Source: Ruminococcus sp. UBA5884 (GTDB taxonomy: Bacteria; Bacillota; Clostridia; Oscillospirales; Ruminococcaceae). From it: 16,978 nt of DNA. Positions 14,841 to 16,978 of the stretch are shown one piece after another. Numbering within the stretch: position 1 is the first letter of the stretch; every line of letters begins with the position of its first letter. A model generated the notes under the pieces. That model was not told where the DNA came from, did no database searches, and was given only the letters and a program-made list of their open reading frames with translations. Location of the stretch: contig DJFA01000085.1 of NCBI GenBank assembly GCA_002431975.1, positions 1-16,978 on the forward strand, read 5' to 3'. The translations under genes were made by a program, and so were the position numbers.

Positions 14841-15296
14841 ATGAGCGATATTGATGAAATTCTTAATGAAATAGATGAAGTCATTGACAAAGGCACTAAT
14901 GTTCCTCTCTCCGCACATAAACTTGTCATAGACGGCGACAGACTCAAAGACCTTATTTATGATATGCGTGAAAATCTGCCTCAGGAGATTCAGAAAGCAA
15001 AGCTTATTACTTTTGAATGCGACCGTATAAAAAAAGATGCTGAAACAAAAGCTGAAGAAATTATCCGTCAGGCTGAAGAACGTGCAAGAAATATGGTTGC
15101 TGAACATGAAATCTCAAAACAGGCAAAGCAAAAGGCTTATGAACTCCTTATGCAGGCTCAGACAAAATCAAAAGATGTCAAGAATGCTGCAAATATATAT
15201 GTTGAAAATATTCTCTCCGATACAGAAGCATATTTTCAGAAAAATCTTCAGGAAGTCAGAAAAACAAGACAGCAGATAATTAATGTTAAAAAGTAA
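14841..15296 (+). CDS. Coiled-coil protein, ATP synthase subunit B/H-like
   Basis: A 151-residue, highly charged, almost wholly helical protein. Residues about 65-115 ('AETKAEEIIRQAEERARNM' onward) are Ala/Glu/Lys/Arg-rich like the stalk subunits of ATP synthases or DivIVA-type proteins, but there is no membrane segment and no other ATPase gene near. Annotation as a true ATPase subunit would be unsafe. AAGGAGG lies eight bases before ATG 14841; it follows coaD by 16 bases and is the last gene of the operon. In Clostridia, coiled-coil proteins of this kind often follow coaD, from memory. Function unknown. Confidence 0.75.
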   Translation: MSDIDEILNEIDEVIDKGTNVPLSAHKLVIDGDRLKDLIYDMRENLPQEIQKAKLITFECDRIKKDAETKAEEIIRQAEERARNMVAEHEISKQAKQKAYELLMQAQTKSKDVKNAANIYVENILSDTEAYFQKNLQEVRKTRQQIINVKK

Positions 15297-15356
15297 ATCT
15301 GCATATACGGTTTATAAAATTCACAAAGCATTAACAAATTCTTTGTTTTTTTATGC

Positions 15357-15362
15357 TATAAT
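15357..15362 (+). promoter_or_regulatory. Extended -10 promoter upstream of the Lrp gene
   Basis: TATAAT (15357-15362) preceded by TGC, giving an extended -10 element; no convincing -35 box at 16-18 bases. Transcription from about 15369 would enter the terminator hairpin at once. Confidence 0.5.
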
Positions 15363-15376
15363 ATGAATATAAACGC

Positions 15377-15420
15377 AAAGGGGCGTACTGATACTTTCAG
15401 TATGCCCTTTTTTATTTTTT
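15377..15420 (+). terminator. Strong intrinsic terminator in front of the Lrp gene
   Basis: A 15-pair stem, 15377-15391 with 15397-15411, including GGGCGTACTGA against TCAGTATGCCC with one G-T pair, a five-base loop, then TTTTTTATTTTTT. It can end the rsmD-coaD operon; with the promoter before it and the ribosome binding site of the next gene only about 5 bases after it, it could also be an attenuator. Confidence 0.85.
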
Positions 15421-15439
15421 ATTTAAGGAGATTTGGGAT

Positions 15440-15874
15440 ATGGATAAAATAGATGCTATGCTTATTACTCTTTTACAGGAAAATGCAAGATATCCTTTGA
15501 AATTTCTTGCTTCAAAAGTATTTCTGTCAGCTCCGGCGGTTTCAGCAAGAATTGAAAAGCTTGAAAAACAGGGGATTATTCTCGGCTATAAAACCATGGT
15601 TGACAAACAGAAGCTCGGTTATCATATAACTGCATTTGTAAGCCTTGAGATTTCAGCAAGCCAGAAATCAGAATTCTATCCTTTTATCAATGACTGTCCG
15701 AATGTAATTGAATGCAACTGCGTAACAGGAAGCTATTCAATGCTTATAAAAGTAGCATTTGCAAGCACTCAGGAGCTTGATTCATTTATAGGACAGCTCC
15801 AGCGTTTTGGAAATACTTCAACTCAGATAGTCTTTTCAACTCCTGTTCCGCCGAGAGAAATAAAAATTACCTGA
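15440..15874 (+). CDS. Lrp/AsnC family transcriptional regulator
   Basis: The 144-residue protein begins MDKIDAMLITLLQENARYPL, the standard start of the Lrp/AsnC helix-turn-helix, with the recognition region SAPAVSARIEKLEKQGII (about 31-48), then the RAM/ligand-binding domain from about residue 60, ending in PPREIKIT. Such proteins form octamers or similar and often sense amino acids. AAGGAG lies nine bases before ATG 15440. The target genes are not visible from the window. Its 3' end overlaps that of the convergent DUF4250 gene by eight bases. Confidence 0.9.
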   Translation: MDKIDAMLITLLQENARYPLKFLASKVFLSAPAVSARIEKLEKQGIILGYKTMVDKQKLGYHITAFVSLEISASQKSEFYPFINDCPNVIECNCVTGSYSMLIKVAFASTQELDSFIGQLQRFGNTSTQIVFSTPVPPREIKIT

Positions 15875-16043
15875 ACTGATTGATTTCAGGATTATATTTG
15901 TATCCTATTGACATAAGAGATTTTTCAAGTTCTTTAATATCAATATTTTCGGATTTGCAAAGCTCCTCCGGATTTTCATATTTATCTCTCAGGAGCATAT
16001 TTATACAGCTTAAAAGCATAATCGGGTCTTTCGGCATATTCAT
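15867..16043 (-). CDS. DUF4250 protein
   Basis: A 58-residue protein, MNMPKDPIMLLSCINMLLRD..., with C-terminal GYKYNPEINQF, matching the short DUF4250 family of Firmicutes (PKDPxMLLSxIN start, GYxYxxxxNQF end). Function is unknown. Start at ATG 16043 fits the family and has AAAGGA about 11 bases upstream; ATG 16052, which shares a base with the stop of the upstream protease gene, is an alternative start by translational coupling, adding three residues. The gene follows the C39-like protease in the same direction. Confidence 0.8.
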   Translation of the reverse strand: MNMPKDPIMLLSCINMLLRDKYENPEELCKSENIDIKELEKSLMSIGYKYNPEINQFR

Positions 16044-16051
16044 AAAAATCA

Positions 16052-16876
16052 TTATCCTTTCTGTTTCATTACAACGCACTGTTTACCGAGTTCATTGTAT
16101 CTTTTTTCAACGATATCCTTTTTATATGCGGTTACCGGTTCATCGCATGAGGGGTCGCTGAAATAATAATATTCATGGTCATATCCGGTGAGTACAAGGC
16201 AATGTTCACCGGCAATCCATGTAAATTCCCTGTCTGTATCAATGATTGTCCATGTAGTGCCTTCTCTTGACGGCTGCATATTCATAGTTGCCCAGAATAT
16301 AACAGGGATATCATTGAGTATATACTCACGCAGAAGCTCTCCGATTGAAGAACCTGTTTCATTTATTATTTCATAGTCGTCACCGTTCGTGCAGCGTTCA
16401 AGCGAATCAGCTATAACAGGAGCATAGCAGCCTATACTGTGTTCATCATACGGGTCACCTACAAAATATTCATTCGGGTCGGCAGCAAATATTACTCTGT
16501 TTTCGCCTTCACCCTCTGCATATGTATCCATTTTCGGCAGATAATCGTCTATAAATTCATCAGGTGAAATATCATATCCGAAATATTGGAGAACCATTAC
16601 AGCACTGACACTCTCGCAGCCTGTTGGATAATCGTCACCCTGTTCTATATGCGGAACATCTTCTATCTGGTATTCCCAGGGTATATCAGGTTCTATCCAT
16701 TCAAATACAGGTTCATCAAATAATTTGTTTTCAAATACAGGCTGTATTTCCTCCGGCGTTTTTTCCATAAATTCAATTACAAACGGTTCTGCAAAGAAAA
16801 GCAGAAACACTGCCGCAGAAATTCCCGCTATATTCTGAAATGTACTGAGCAGAAATCTTTTCAATTTTGTACACAC
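16052..16876 (-). CDS. C39-like papain-fold protease, membrane-anchored or secreted
   Basis: Residues about 68-255 fit the Peptidase_C39_2 fold: PTGCESVSAVMVLQYFGYDI with the likely catalytic Cys87, GEHCLVLTGYD with His225, and a Ser-Asp-Pro turn with Asp241. The N-terminus, basic KLKRF followed by about 20 hydrophobic residues, is a signal peptide or anchor, so it acts outside the membrane. Substrate is unknown; it is not fused to an ABC transporter as in bacteriocin exporters. GTG 16876 is the longest start; TTG 16864 (then KRFLL) fits better with AAAGG 11 bases upstream, giving 270 residues. No clear promoter is found between 16877 and the window end. DUF4250 overlaps its stop. Confidence 0.8.
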   Translation of the reverse strand: MCTKLKRFLLSTFQNIAGISAAVFLLFFAEPFVIEFMEKTPEEIQPVFENKLFDEPVFEWIEPDIPWEYQIEDVPHIEQGDDYPTGCESVSAVMVLQYFGYDISPDEFIDDYLPKMDTYAEGEGENRVIFAADPNEYFVGDPYDEHSIGCYAPVIADSLERCTNGDDYEIINETGSSIGELLREYILNDIPVIFWATMNMQPSREGTTWTIIDTDREFTWIAGEHCLVLTGYDHEYYYFSDPSCDEPVTAYKKDIVEKRYNELGKQCVVMKQKG

Positions 16877-16978
16877 CTTTTTTTAATCATTGTTTTATTA
16901 ATATATACAATTTATAACCGGTACAGGTTCACTGTATTTTACGCCAATTCGACAGCAAAATTTTATGATTAAAAACAA

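Noticed and set aside
14793..15107. Phe-rich minus-strand frame of 104 codons resembling a membrane protein
   Set aside because: Antisense of a Lys/Glu-rich coiled-coil gene, which always looks Phe/Leu-rich on the other strand.
1..16978. CRISPR array, tRNA or rRNA genes
   Set aside because: No regularly spaced long repeats, cloverleaf-like stretches or rRNA sequence were recognised on reading either strand.

Overview
The window looks like a chromosomal segment of a low-to-moderate-GC member of the Clostridia, most likely Ruminococcus or a close relative (Oscillospiraceae). This rests on three things seen on the right side: a SCIFF ranthipeptide precursor with its radical SAM/SPASM maturase, a NifU-like/GGGtGRT gene pair, and an rsmD-coaD operon. 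Genus-level placement is inference from gene content; no search was run.

Left part, about 1-9650: accessory DNA with the debris of mobile elements. At the left edge, on the minus strand, is a replication module: a frameshifted CHC2 zinc-finger (DnaG-like) gene followed by a P4/D5-type primase that runs off the window. Divergent to it is a STAND-type NTPase, apparently split by a one-base frame change into a 115-codon and a 529-codon ORF. It is followed by a minus-strand coiled-coil/membrane ORF that abuts the 3' third of a type I restriction HsdR subunit whose 5' part is missing. Then come an intact SF1 (RecD/UvrD-like) helicase with a long N-terminal region of unknown function, a small acidic minus-strand protein, and a DUF234-type AAA ATPase with a nuclease-like C-terminus. 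The last is driven by a perfect consensus promoter flanked by TTCAGA-type repeats. A terminator and a cluster of GTCATCC repeats (about 9588-9644) separate this island from the next part.

Right part, about 9700 to the end: ordinary chromosomal genes with a more uniform, A/T-richer codon style. Minus strand: a NifU-like scaffold and GGGtGRT protein (one operon), a MIF/tautomerase-like protein, the SCIFF maturase scfB and the SCIFF precursor scfA (45 residues, six cysteines). scfA-scfB-tautomerase reads as one transcription unit. Divergent from scfA, rsmD-coaD-coiled-coil gene forms a plus-strand operon. It is followed by an Lrp/AsnC regulator preceded by its own extended -10 promoter and an intrinsic terminator just ahead of the ribosome binding site. 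A DUF4250 protein and a C39-like membrane-anchored protease form a minus-strand pair at the right end.

Most functional assignments come from recognisable motifs. The observations most worth following are the split STAND gene, the HsdR junction, the uncharacterised N-terminal half of the helicase, the operator-like repeats in front of the DUF234 ATPase, the repeat cluster at the island edge, the tautomerase in the SCIFF operon and the terminator in the Lrp leader.
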